Below, piece by piece: positions 8,287 to 17,203 of a stretch of DNA of 56,422 nt. The notes under the pieces are model-generated. The model worked only from the letters and a program-made list of their open reading frames with translations. It ran no database searches and was not told where the DNA came from. The translations under genes and the position numbers were made by a program. The DNA is from Planctomycetota bacterium (GTDB lineage: Bacteria > Planctomycetota > MHYJ01 > JACPTZ01): positions 1 to 56,422 of the forward strand of contig JACPTZ010000060.1 of assembly GCA_016192525.1 (NCBI GenBank), given 5' to 3'. How positions within the stretch are numbered: position 1 is the stretch's first letter; each line of letters starts with the position of its first letter.

Positions 8287-8661
8287 ATGCTCATGGGCCT
8301 CTGGCAGAAACTCACCGATCCGACCCTGTGGCAGGTCAGTCTGCACCACTACCTCATCGTCGGCGCGCTCCTCTTCGTCAGCGGGCTCTTCACGGTGCTT
8401 ACCCGCAAGAACGCCGTGAGCATTCTGATGGGCGTGGAACTGATGCTGAACTCGGCGAATCTGAATTTCGTGGCCTTCAGCCGCTATCTGACGCGGGTGG
8501 AGAACGGTCACGTCATGCCGGTCATGGACGGACAGATCGTCGCGGTGTTCGTGATCGTGCTGGCGGCGTGTGAGGCGGCCATCGGTCTGGCGCTGATCCT
8601 CAGCATCTACCACAACCTCAACACGGTCGACGTCGACGAGACCGACCATCTTCGGGGCTGA
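8287..8661 (+). CDS. nuoK: NADH-quinone oxidoreductase subunit K
   Basis: A 124-aa, three-helix subunit. The signature is KNAVSILMGVELMLNSANLNFVAFSR, with the Glu in helix 2 required for proton translocation. The third helix contains VIVLAACEAAIGLALILSIYHN with the second conserved Glu. The start is ATG 8287, 5 nt after the nuoJ stop; ATG 8293 is the alternative. The length is slightly above the usual 100 aa because of a longer N-terminus and C-terminus. Confidence 0.95.
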   Translation: MLMGLWQKLTDPTLWQVSLHHYLIVGALLFVSGLFTVLTRKNAVSILMGVELMLNSANLNFVAFSRYLTRVENGHVMPVMDGQIVAVFVIVLAACEAAIGLALILSIYHNLNTVDVDETDHLRG

Positions 8662-8666
8662 TTTGC

Positions 8667-10925
8667 ATGCCGTCGGCGTACTCCGAGTTTCTGAGCGGAC
8701 TTTCCAGCGCGGCTTTGCACGCCTGCGACCACCCGTGGGTGCTGTGGGTCATCCTGCTGGCCCCGCTGGCCGGGTTTGTGATCAACATCTTCTTCGGCCG
8801 GCGCCTGCCGCTGGCCGGGCACGTCGTGCCGACCCTGGCGGTGCTCATCTCGTTCGCGCTCTCCCTGTGCGTGTTCAAGGGGGTCCGGCACGAGATGAAC
8901 CCGGACTTTGTGAGGGCCGGCGTGGGTTGGCAGTGGTTCTGGATCGATGCCGGCGACGTGCAGGGGCTCGGAAACTTCCAGGTGAAGTGGGGCTTCCTGC
9001 TCGACAATCTGACGGCGATCATGCTGGTGGTGGTCACCACCGTCAGCCTGCTCGTCCATCTGTTCTCGATCGGCTACATGCACGGCGACAAGCGGTACGG
9101 CCGCTTCTTCGCCTTTCTCGGGATCTTCACGTTCTCGATGCTTGGGCTGATCCTTACCGACAATCTGTTCGGCATTTACATCTTCTGGGAACTCGTCGGC
9201 CTGGCCTCCTATCTGCTGATCGGCTTCTGGTTCGAGCAGCCCTCGCCCGACCCGACCGGGACGGCGCCTGTCGACTACTCCATGAGTCCCAAGGACGCGT
9301 CGATGAAGGCGTTCCTCACGACGCGCGTCGGCGACATCGGGATGTTCATCGGGGTGATGACCGTTTTCTATTTCACGGGCGGGAGTTTCAACTTCCATGA
9401 GGTGTTCCAGGCGGTGGCGGAAGGGGCGTTCGACCGGCAGTACTTCCACATCCCCGGTCTGATTTCGATCCCGGTGCTGACCTTCGCCGGAGTTGCCCTC
9501 TTCTGCGGGGCGATCGGGAAGTCGGCCCAGTTCCCGCTCCACATCTGGCTCCCGGACGCCATGGCCGGTCCGACGCCGGTGAGCGCGCTGATCCACGCGG
9601 CGACCATGGTGGCGGCGGGGGTTTATCTCGTCGCGAGGCTTTTCCCGCTCTTCGATCCGAACGCCCTTCTCGTGATCGCCTACGTCGGCGGATTCACGGC
9701 GATCTTCGCGGCGACGATCGCCCTCTGCGCCTATGATCTCAAGAAGGTGCTCGCCTATTCGACGATCAGCCAGCTCGGCTACATGATTCTCGGGCTCGGC
9801 GTGGGGGCCTATGCGGCGGGCGTATTCCACCTGTGGACGCACGCCTTCTTCAAAGCGCTGCTCTTCCTCGGTTCAGGGAGCGTCATCCACGCGGTTCACT
9901 CCCAGAGCATGCGGGACATGGGGGGGCTGCGGGCGAAGATGCCGGTCACCTTCCTGACAATGCTCATCGCCACGATCGCCATCGCCGGCCTGGGGATTCC
10001 GGGGATCGGGTCCTTTCACGGATTCGGGCTGTCCGGCTTTTACAGCAAGGATGCGATTCTGGGCGGGGTGCTCCACTTCGCGATGGACCACAAGCAGCAC
10101 CTGCTCCTCGCGGTCTTCGGGTTTGGAGGCGCGCTGCTGACGGCGTTCTACATGTTCCGGATGATCTACCTCACGTTCACCGGAACGCCGCGGGACCCGC
10201 ACAAGTTCGAGCACGCGCACGAATCGCCGACGGTGATGACCTTCCCGCTGGCGACGCTGGCGATTCTCGCGATCATCAGCGGCTGGTCGTGGCATGGAGT
10301 CGTTCCCTCCTCGGCCCTGGACGAGGAGCACGGCTGGTTCGCGGGCCTCGTTCAGAAGCCGATCCTCGAAAACTACGTCGGGCTGGACCCGGCCGATCTG
10401 GCGGCGGCGCGCGGGGAGGGGCACTCGGAGGAGGAGGTTGAGGCTGAACACCGGGCCCATCTGATCGCCATGTGGGCCTCGGTCATCATCGCCTTCACCG
10501 GCTTCGGGTTCGCGACGCGCATGTATCTCCAGCACAAAGTCTCCCCGGAGGCGCTGGCCTCCCGGTTCGCCCCGCTCCATCGGGCGCTTCTGGCCAAGTG
10601 GTACATGGACGACATCGTCCGCGGACTGATCGCGCAGCCCTGCCTCCGGATGACCCGGTTCCTGTTCGAACGCGTCGACAAGGGCGTGGTGGATGCGCTC
10701 GTCAACGGCGCCGGGTCGCTCGGCGCGGGGATCGCCGATTTCGTGGGGGTGTTCGACAATCACGTGGTGGACGGGGCGGTGAACGGAACGGCGGACCGCG
10801 TGGCGGCGGGCGGAGCGGCGCTGCAGAAGGTCCAGTCGGGCCGTCTGCGGACCTATCTGGCCCTCTCGATCGGCCTGGCGATGAGTGTTCTGGTGGTGTT
10901 CCTTATTTCGAAGGCGCGCGCATGA
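8667..10925 (+). CDS. nuoL: NADH-quinone oxidoreductase subunit L
   Basis: A 752-aa antiporter-like proton-pumping subunit. It has the Mrp-type core with HIWLPDAMAGPTPVSALIHA, followed by MVAAGVYLVAR, LKKVLAYSTISQLGYM, and the late lateral-helix region. NuoL terminates the membrane arm and carries the long lateral helix. The protein is longer than the E. coli version (about 613 aa), with extra C-terminal sequence after a charged segment (EGHSEEEVEAEHRAH), as in many non-enteric complexes. It starts 5 nt after nuoK and overlaps nuoM by 4 nt at 10922-10925. Confidence 0.96.
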   Translation: MPSAYSEFLSGLSSAALHACDHPWVLWVILLAPLAGFVINIFFGRRLPLAGHVVPTLAVLISFALSLCVFKGVRHEMNPDFVRAGVGWQWFWIDAGDVQGLGNFQVKWGFLLDNLTAIMLVVVTTVSLLVHLFSIGYMHGDKRYGRFFAFLGIFTFSMLGLILTDNLFGIYIFWELVGLASYLLIGFWFEQPSPDPTGTAPVDYSMSPKDASMKAFLTTRVGDIGMFIGVMTVFYFTGGSFNFHEVFQAVAEGAFDRQYFHIPGLISIPVLTFAGVALFCGAIGKSAQFPLHIWLPDAMAGPTPVSALIHAATMVAAGVYLVARLFPLFDPNALLVIAYVGGFTAIFAATIALCAYDLKKVLAYSTISQLGYMILGLGVGAYAAGVFHLWTHAFFKALLFLGSGSVIHAVHSQSMRDMGGLRAKMPVTFLTMLIATIAIAGLGIPGIGSFHGFGLSGFYSKDAILGGVLHFAMDHKQHLLLAVFGFGGALLTAFYMFRMIYLTFTGTPRDPHKFEHAHESPTVMTFPLATLAILAIISGWSWHGVVPSSALDEEHGWFAGLVQKPILENYVGLDPADLAAARGEGHSEEEVEAEHRAHLIAMWASVIIAFTGFGFATRMYLQHKVSPEALASRFAPLHRALLAKWYMDDIVRGLIAQPCLRMTRFLFERVDKGVVDALVNGAGSLGAGIADFVGVFDNHVVDGAVNGTADRVAAGGAALQKVQSGRLRTYLALSIGLAMSVLVVFLISKARA

Positions 10926-12475
10926 TACCCCATCTCCTTTCCTGGATGACGTTTGTCCCGATCGGCGGGGCGCTGGTCCTCCTGCTTCTCCCGCGCGGAC
11001 ACGACGACGTGTCGCGCCGCGTCTCGAACGAGGCGGTGAAGATCGTCACGGCCGTGGTGTCGGCCATCCCGCTCATCCTCTCGTACTTCCTCTACACTGG
11101 ATTTGATCCTGCGCGTTCCGGGATGCAGTTCATGGAAGTGGCGCCGTGGATTCCGTCGTTCAACATCTATTACCGGATGGGGGTGGACGGGATCAGCACC
11201 CCGCTGATCCTGATGACGACGATCGTCTCCTTCGTCGCCGTGTTCGCCTCGTGGGGGATCAACAAGGGCGTGAAGGGGTACTTCTGCATGTTCCTGCTGC
11301 TGGAAGGGGCGATGATCGGCACCTTCTGCGCCCTGGACATGTTCCTCTTCTACGTCTTCTGGGAACTGATGCTGTTTCCGATGTATTTCCTGATCGGGAT
11401 CTGGGGCGGTCCGCGGAAGGAGTACGCCGCCATCAAGTTCTTCCTGTATACGCTGGCCGGGAGCGTGCTGCTGCTTCTCGGAATGCTGGCCTTCTACTAT
11501 TACTCCGGGAACACCCCGGCCGAACGCACCTTCGACATCCTCCGGCTCCAGCGGCTCGCGGCCGATCCGGAGGGACCGTTCCACGCCGACCCGGCCTTCT
11601 GGATGATGGTGTTCGTCGGAATCTTCCTCGCCTTCGCGGTGAAGGTGCCGATCGTGCCGCTCCACACGTGGCTTCCGGACGCGCACGTGGAGGCGCCGAC
11701 GGCCATCAGCGTGATCCTGGCCGCCATCCTCCTGAAGATGGGGATCTACGGGATGCTGCGGATCAACTTCCCGATCCTCCCCGACCAGTTCCAGGACTTC
11801 CGGTTCTGGCTCGGCCTGATCGGGTGCGTGAGCATCGTGTACGGGGCATTCTGCGCGATGGCGCAATCCGACCTGAAGAAGCTGGTGGCGTACTCCTCGG
11901 TGAGTCACATGGGGTACTGCCTGCTCGGGATCGCCGCGCTGAACGCGGCCGGGGTGAACGGGGCGGTGTTCCAGCTCCTCGCGCACGGGATGGGGAGCGC
12001 GATGCTCTTCCTGCTCGTCGGCGTGGTGTACGACCGGGCGCACCATCGTCAGATCGACGGCTTCGGCGGACTGGCGACCCGGATGCCGATCTATGCCGGA
12101 TACACCAGTCTGGCCTTCTTCACGTCGCTGGGATTGCCGAGTCTGATGGGGTTCGTGGGGGAGGCGTTGTCGTTCATTGGGGCGTTCCAGACGGAGGGAG
12201 AGCTGGGCTCGCCGATGCGCTATTTCGCGGTCTTCTCGGCGGTTGCCATTGTGATCACGGCGGCGTACTTCCTCTGGACCTTCCAGCGGGTGTTCATGGG
12301 GACGCTCAACAGCAAGTATGAGGGGATTTCCGACATGACGGCCCGGGAGGTGTTCACGCTGGCCCCGCTCGGGGTATGTGTTCTCCTGTTCGGCGTTTAT
12401 CCGACGCCCCTGCTCGACATGATGAACGTCTCGCTTCAGCAGTTTATGCGGATGGTGCAGGGGGCGGGACAGTAG
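10922..12475 (+). CDS. nuoM: NADH-quinone oxidoreductase subunit M
   Basis: A 517-aa antiporter-like proton pump subunit from ATG 10922, overlapping the nuoL stop. It carries the conserved YVFWELMLFPMYFLIGIWGG with its essential Glu, HTWLPDAHVEAPTAISVILA, and LLKMGIYGMLRI, and the Lys in SDLKKLVAYSSVSHMGY. Its length matches the family. The gene is followed 7 nt later by nuoN, so the whole A-to-N block is one transcription unit by spacing. Confidence 0.96.
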   Translation: MIPHLLSWMTFVPIGGALVLLLLPRGHDDVSRRVSNEAVKIVTAVVSAIPLILSYFLYTGFDPARSGMQFMEVAPWIPSFNIYYRMGVDGISTPLILMTTIVSFVAVFASWGINKGVKGYFCMFLLLEGAMIGTFCALDMFLFYVFWELMLFPMYFLIGIWGGPRKEYAAIKFFLYTLAGSVLLLLGMLAFYYYSGNTPAERTFDILRLQRLAADPEGPFHADPAFWMMVFVGIFLAFAVKVPIVPLHTWLPDAHVEAPTAISVILAAILLKMGIYGMLRINFPILPDQFQDFRFWLGLIGCVSIVYGAFCAMAQSDLKKLVAYSSVSHMGYCLLGIAALNAAGVNGAVFQLLAHGMGSAMLFLLVGVVYDRAHHRQIDGFGGLATRMPIYAGYTSLAFFTSLGLPSLMGFVGEALSFIGAFQTEGELGSPMRYFAVFSAVAIVITAAYFLWTFQRVFMGTLNSKYEGISDMTAREVFTLAPLGVCVLLFGVYPTPLLDMMNVSLQQFMRMVQGAGQ

Positions 12476-12482
12476 GGCGGTA

Positions 12483-14162
12483 ATGATGGACGGTAAGGCA
12501 CTGGACAATGTGGCCAGTCTGGCGTGGTTCGCCCCCGAACTGGCGGTGACGGCGGCGCTGCTTCTCGTCGTGCTCGCCGACCTGGTTCCCTCCCTGCGCG
12601 CCGGCCGGGCTGCACCGGCCTTTGCGGCGATCGGGCTCGCCTGCGCCCTCCTTGCGGTGTTCTTCTACTACGTCGAGTTCGCGGTGGCACGGCACGGCGG
12701 GGGCGGAGCGGCGGGGGGGGGGCTTCCGCATCTGCAACAGATTCTCTCGGGAGAGCTGGGCGGCGCGACCCCGCCCGTCGACATCTTCGCCGGAGCCGAA
12801 GGGGTGGGCCGGAACCGCTTCGGGCTTCTTCGTGTGGATCCCTTCGCCCTCTTCTTCAAGATGCTGATCCTGGTCAGCCTGCTTCTCGTGGTGGGGTTTT
12901 CCTGGCACCACCGAGGGATCCGGCGATACGGGGACGGCGAGTATTATGCGCTGCTTCTCGCGTCGGCTCTGGGGCTTCTGCTGATGGCCTCGGCCACCGA
13001 CCTCCTCATGGTCTATCTCTCGATCGAGATGGTCTCGCTTCCGTCCTACGCCCTGAGCGGGTTCTTCCGCCGCGACCGCAAGTCGAGCGAAGCCGGTCTC
13101 AAGTACGTGTTGTACGGCGCGGTGGCCTCGGCCGTGATGATTTACGGGTTGAGTCTGCTCTACGGGTTGACCGGGACTCTCTCTCTTCAGGAGATTCCGT
13201 CCCGCCTGCGCGGGACGTTGTCATTCGCCCCGGGACTCCTGGGGCAGACCCCCGCGCTCAGTCTCGCGACGCTTTTCATCCTCGGGGGTTTTGCCTTCAA
13301 GATCGCGGCCTTTCCCTTCCACACGTGGTGTCCGGACGTTTACGAGGGGGCGCCGACGCCGGTGACGGCTTTCCTCTCCGTGGCGCCGAAGGTGGCCGGC
13401 TTCGCCGTGATGCTGCGGTTTCTCTCGATGGCGTTTCCCGATCCGGCCGCCCGGGATGCCGTGAATCCGAACTGGCCCGCCTTCCTCACGGTTGCTGCCG
13501 TTCTCACGATGACGTGGGGAAACCTCGCCGCCCTCGGCCAGACGAACGTGAAGCGCCTGCTGGCCTACTCGGCGATCGCCCATGCCGGGTACCTGCTCAT
13601 GGGCGTGGTTACGGTTTCGAGCGGGATGGCGGACGCGCCGAGGGAGCAGGGCGAGGCCGTGATCCGGGTCGGCCGTGAGGCGGTGTTGTTCTATCTCGTG
13701 GCCTACGCCTTCATGGACCTCGGCGCCTTCTTCGCCGTGATCGTGATTGCGGACCGGCTGGGGGTGGAGGACCTCGACGGGTATCGGGGATTGGGCTGGC
13801 GGGCGCCCGCCGTGGCCGCCGCCATGACGATTTTCCTCCTGTCGCTCATCGGTCTTCCCCCGATGGTCGGCTTTGTGGGCAAGCTGCTCCTTTTCAAGGC
13901 GGTGATCGAGGCGAGGCTCTTCTGGCTGGCGGTGGTGGGGGTGCTCAATTCGGTCATTTCGCTCTACTACTACGTGAAGGTGATACGGGCGATGTATCTG
14001 GAGGGGGTTCCCGCCGACGGACAAACGGTCCCGGCCTTGCCGGTGCCGAAGTTCGCCACCTTCCTGCTGTACGCGATGGCGGTGCCCACCGTGTGGCTCG
14101 GCGTCTCCTTCGGACGGCTGTACGAGCTGGTGCGGTACTCCCTCACCGGGATCGCGTACTGA
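12483..14162 (+). CDS. nuoN: NADH-quinone oxidoreductase subunit N
   Basis: A 559-aa antiporter-like subunit with the core motifs MVYLSIEMVSLPSYALSGF, FKIAAFPFHTWCPDVYEGAP and VAPKVAGF, and NVKRLLAYSAIAHAGYLLMG. It is longer than usual (about 485 aa) because of a loop after the second helix (about residues 65-110). That loop includes a Gly run encoded by a G homopolymer near 12713-12722 and the segment HLQQILSGELGGATPPVDIFAG. It is the last gene of the nuo block. No intrinsic terminator is evident downstream. Confidence 0.95.
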   Translation: MMDGKALDNVASLAWFAPELAVTAALLLVVLADLVPSLRAGRAAPAFAAIGLACALLAVFFYYVEFAVARHGGGGAAGGGLPHLQQILSGELGGATPPVDIFAGAEGVGRNRFGLLRVDPFALFFKMLILVSLLLVVGFSWHHRGIRRYGDGEYYALLLASALGLLLMASATDLLMVYLSIEMVSLPSYALSGFFRRDRKSSEAGLKYVLYGAVASAVMIYGLSLLYGLTGTLSLQEIPSRLRGTLSFAPGLLGQTPALSLATLFILGGFAFKIAAFPFHTWCPDVYEGAPTPVTAFLSVAPKVAGFAVMLRFLSMAFPDPAARDAVNPNWPAFLTVAAVLTMTWGNLAALGQTNVKRLLAYSAIAHAGYLLMGVVTVSSGMADAPREQGEAVIRVGREAVLFYLVAYAFMDLGAFFAVIVIADRLGVEDLDGYRGLGWRAPAVAAAMTIFLLSLIGLPPMVGFVGKLLLFKAVIEARLFWLAVVGVLNSVISLYYYVKVIRAMYLEGVPADGQTVPALPVPKFATFLLYAMAVPTVWLGVSFGRLYELVRYSLTGIAY

Positions 14163-14684
14163 TTTCCGCCCGGCCCTCCTTCCGCCGGTATCCCCCCCGC
14201 GGCTGATCCGTCCGGCGGGGTCTCCGGTCCGACGGGAACCCGCGATCTCTGATGCGCCAGAACCCGGCGCCCGGTGCGAGCCCGGGTAGTTTCCAGTCGA
14301 CTTCGGGCGACGCGCCGACTTCCGCTCCGAGTCGGGGCCGGTTCCCGGCCGCCGGGGGGGTAAGCCCCTTGGACCTCATCGTCGGTGGTCCCTTTTCGGG
14401 TTTTGACGGTGGTCCGTTTCTCTGGAAGTAGATCCATTTCTTGATCTGGATTTACTTCTTGAAGTACTTCCGGCGCGGGTGTGGAAAACGGGGTGAGGGG
14501 GGAGGACGAGGGGGTCTTCGGGGGCGAGGGCGAAGGGGAGTCGACCGGGGAGGCGATGGGGGCTCTGGAAGGCCGCCAGGCTCGAACGGGCGGTGGACGC
14601 CAATCCTCGACTTCAAAAAAGAACTCCGGTACATCCAAGGGGCTTGTAGACGGTTTCTGGCCGTCACCCTCGGGGCACCGGAGC
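14163..14684. other. Non-coding gap at left edge of IS21-like region
   Basis: About 520 bp without a convincing gene. An inverted repeat, AGTAGATCCA (14427) facing TGGATTTACT (about 14443), lies before the zinc-finger genes and might mark an element end or a terminator. The rest is GC-rich with G runs. Confidence 0.4.
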
Positions 14685-14972
14685 ATGCCGAGGATACGAT
14701 GCGGCTGGGCGGACTGCAAGCGATTCGTGAGCCGCGCCGGAGGCACGGGGCGGCGGAACAAGGCCGCGAAGGGCCGGCATCTCCGCCGCTACTGCTCAGA
14801 ACGATGCAGCCACGACGGGCGCCGCATCCAGAACCGGCGGGCCCAACGCCGCCGTCGCGTGCGACTCCACGAGGCCTCTTGCGCCCGGGCGATTGCCGCC
14901 CTCCGACCGGAGCGCCGCCCCGATCCCTTTCGGCGCCCCCTCCATCGACCCGACACCGGACGCGCGGCGTGA
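14685..14972 (+). CDS. Small zinc-finger protein (CxxxxC...YCSxxC)
   Basis: A 95-aa basic protein from ATG 14685 with paired cysteines: CGWADC near residue 5 and RYCSERCSHDGRR about 30 residues later. They are followed by an Arg-rich stretch (NRRAQRRRRV). This Cys-4 layout followed by basic residues is typical of small treble-clef or MYND-like fingers carried by mobile elements, and suggests nucleic-acid binding. The next gene codes for a protein with the same layout. The open frame extends upstream to 14481, but that extension is Gly/Glu-rich and not domain-like. No specific function is recognised. Confidence 0.55.
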   Translation: MPRIRCGWADCKRFVSRAGGTGRRNKAAKGRHLRRYCSERCSHDGRRIQNRRAQRRRRVRLHEASCARAIAALRPERRPDPFRRPLHRPDTGRAA

Positions 14973-15270
14973 CGCTCTCGACCTGTCAGCAGTTCGTGGC
15001 GATTTTCCGCGTCCCTACCGCTGCGACCGCTGCCACCGCTGGGTCCCGAGACCTCCGCACCGCCTGACCGTCTACTGCTCGGCCGCCTGCCGCCAAGCCT
15101 TTCGCCACGGGCGTCGGCGGCTGCTTCGCCGCTACGCCTCGTTGGCCCGATCGCCCTGCGGACTCCCCGAGCCGATCGACGCAATAGCGCTCGATCCTCC
15201 CCGTGACGGGCCATTTCGTGGTCCCCCCCTTCACGCCCGCGGCGCGAGAGACTATCCTCGCGCGCGATGA
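14893..15270 (+). CDS. Second small zinc-finger protein
   Basis: A frame of up to 125 aa (TTG 14893, start uncertain) encoding YRCDRCHRW near residue 43 and VYCSAACRQAFRHGRRRLLRR about 15 residues later. This is the same Cys-4 plus Arg-rich design as the preceding protein. It overlaps that gene at its start and the HTH gene at its end (15267-15270), which favours translational coupling within the element. A start nearer 14970 is possible because the first 30 residues are unremarkable. Nucleic-acid binding is inferred from composition only. Confidence 0.45.
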   Translation: MPPSDRSAAPIPFGAPSIDPTPDARRDALDLSAVRGDFPRPYRCDRCHRWVPRPPHRLTVYCSAACRQAFRHGRRRLLRRYASLARSPCGLPEPIDAIALDPPRDGPFRGPPLHARGARDYPRAR

Positions 15271-15600
15271 GCGAACGAACCCTCCCCGGTCGCGAACCGA
15301 TCGATGCCGCCCGGCGCCGGCGTCTCCCGAAGCACTTCGCGTGGGTCGATCACCGCTTCCGCGACTGGCTCGCGGGACTCTCGTTCGAGGAGATCGCGCT
15401 CCTCTTCTTCCTCCACCTTGCCGCCGATTCGAGCGGATGTTCGTTTTGGGCCGATTCCACGATCGCGAAGCGCCTCGGCCTCCGCGAGGGAGACGTCGTC
15501 CAGGCCCGCTTCGCCCTCCTCCAGAAGCGCCTCATCGCGTATCGCTACCCGCTCTACCAACTCCTGGGTTTGGACGAAGCCGATTCGACGGGTTCACGGC
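15267..15600 (+). pseudogene. Helix-turn-helix protein of the IS21-like element, N-terminal part
   Basis: From ATG 15267 about 105 residues form a coherent protein. Segments such as LPKHFAWVDHRFRDWL and EEIALLFFLHLAADSSGCSFW precede a winged-helix-like STIAKRLGLREGDVVQARFALL, ending RYPLYQLLGLDE. It resembles replication-initiator or helix-turn-helix proteins found upstream of some IS21 transposases. Beyond about 15600 the same frame turns into simple Gly/Ala/Arg then Pro/Ser sequence running on to 16232 across the istA start. The protein therefore appears truncated or fused to repeat sequence, and its real end is unknown. Confidence 0.5.
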
Positions 15601-15691
15601 AAGAAGGCGCGGGCGGCGAGACCCGTTTTGCGGGCGCGGGCGGGGACGCCCGCGCCACGAAGGCCGGCGGAGATACCCGCTCCGCGGATCG

Positions 15692-15851
15692 CGCACCGTC
15701 CCCGCCGCGGTGGCGCCGCTCGCCCCGATGCCGCTCCGAGTCGCGCGAACTCCCTCCGGCGCCTTCGAGCTCCTCGACGGCTTCAAGCGACTCCGCCTCT
15801 GGATCGCCGAGGGTCGCCGCGAGGTCCCCACTTCCCTCGAACCTCTCGGAC
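15692..15851 (+). pseudogene. ParB-like fragment
   Basis: In a different frame from the HTH gene, about 50 codons read VAPLAPMPLRVARTPSGAFE then LLDGFKRLRLWIAEGRREVP. This resembles the N-terminal ParB/Srx-fold core, where a Leu-x-Asp-Gly-x-[KR]-Arg motif follows a short beta hairpin. It has no start of its own beyond ATG 15728, and sequence on either side is not conserved. It is best read as a remnant of a ParB-like gene, or of the C-terminal part of the HTH protein after a frameshift. Confidence 0.4.
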
Positions 15852-15939
15852 GCCGAACGCCGCGTCCTCTCCGCCCGGCGACGCCGCATCGAGAGCCGCC
15901 TCGCCGCCTTCTCCGCCCCCCTCGCCAAGGAGTCCCCCG

Positions 15940-17203
15940 ATGCTCACCCCCGACGAACTCCAGGAAGTCCTCCGCCTCTCGAAGGACCTGGGTCCCCGCG
16001 CCATCGCCCGCCGCCTCGGATGCAACGTGAAGACGGTTCGCAAGGCCCTCGGCCGATCGCAACCGTCACCGACGCCGTCCAAGATCGAGCCGTTTCACGA
16101 TCGCGTGCGGGAGATGGCGACGCGCGACCTCACGGCCTCCCGCATCCTCCGCGAACTCCGCTCGACACGCGCACGCCGAGGCCTTCGCCTCCTTCGGCGG
16201 ACTTCCGCGCACGATCGTCTACGACAACATGACCACCGTCACTCTCGGCCGATCCGCGGGGAAGCCGATCTGGAACCCGGGCTTCCTCGACTTCGCCCGA
16301 CACTTCGGCTTCACTCCCCGCGCCTGCCGTCCCCGGGATCCGGATCGCAAGGGTAAGATCGAACGCCCCTTCTCCTGGATCGACGCCGATCTCCTCCGCG
16401 GGACGGAGTTCACCTCCCGGGACGAGTTCCGCCTCAAGACTCGCGAGTGGCTCGACACCGTCGCGAACGCCCGCGTCCACGCCACCACGAAGCGCGTCCC
16501 CGCCGAAGCACTCCTCGAAGAGCGTCCCTCCCTCATCCGCCTCCCCGAGGTCGCGTCGCCCGCCGTCGCCCGGTCCGCGATCCGCAAGGTCGCCTCCGAC
16601 GGGACCGTCTGCGTCGACGCTTCCTTCTATCCCGTCCCCGCCGCCCTCGTCGGCCAGTGCGTCTCGGTCCGCGTCTTTCCCGACCGGATCGAGGTCCTCG
16701 ACGCCTCCGGCGCCGTCGTCGCCGCGCACCGCATTCCCGACGTTCCCGGCCGCGTCTCGATCGACGGTCCGAGGCCGTCGCGCGAACCGGTCCCGCGCGG
16801 CGCCCTCGAGGTCCGGTTCCTCACCCTCTTCCCGGAGGCGGCGGTCTTCCTCGACGGCCTGCTCCGTCGCATGAAGGGCCTCTCCGCCATCCATCTCCGG
16901 AAGCTCGAACGCCTCGCCGAACTCCACGGCGAGAAGCCGGTCCGAGAGGCCATCGAACGCGCCACGCGATACCGCAACTGGAGCGCCGACGCGATCGGAC
17001 GCATCCTCGAGGCCCGCGCGCCCGATCTCTTCGAACCTCCTCCCGTGCCGCCCCTCACCGGGCACCCGACGGTGCTGGCCGCCCTCGACGATATCCCCGT
17101 CGCCGATCTCTCCGACTACACCCTCGACTCCATGCCCCCGACCCCTCCCACCCCCGACCCGAAAGGAACCTCCGATGACGACCCCGACGACCGCCCCTTC
17201 TGA
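15940..17203 (+). pseudogene. istA: IS21-family transposase IstA, internally deleted
   Basis: The gene starts at ATG 15940 with AAGGAG just upstream. It encodes an N-terminal helix-turn-helix (LGPRAIARRLGCNVKTVRKAL). After RILRELRST (about 16165) the frame jumps and continues as AEAFASFGGLPRTIVYDNM then DRKGKIERPFSWIDADLL, with the usual Mu-type beta-barrel domain near 16600. The second DDE Asp (YDN) and the Glu (KIE) are present. The segment with the first catalytic Asp, about 90-100 residues, is missing. The deletion also shifts frame, so this copy cannot make an active transposase. Confidence 0.75.

Noticed and set aside
10853-12508. A 551-codon antisense frame across nuoM
   Set aside because: No hydrophobic or conserved segments, and it lies entirely opposite a clear nuoM.
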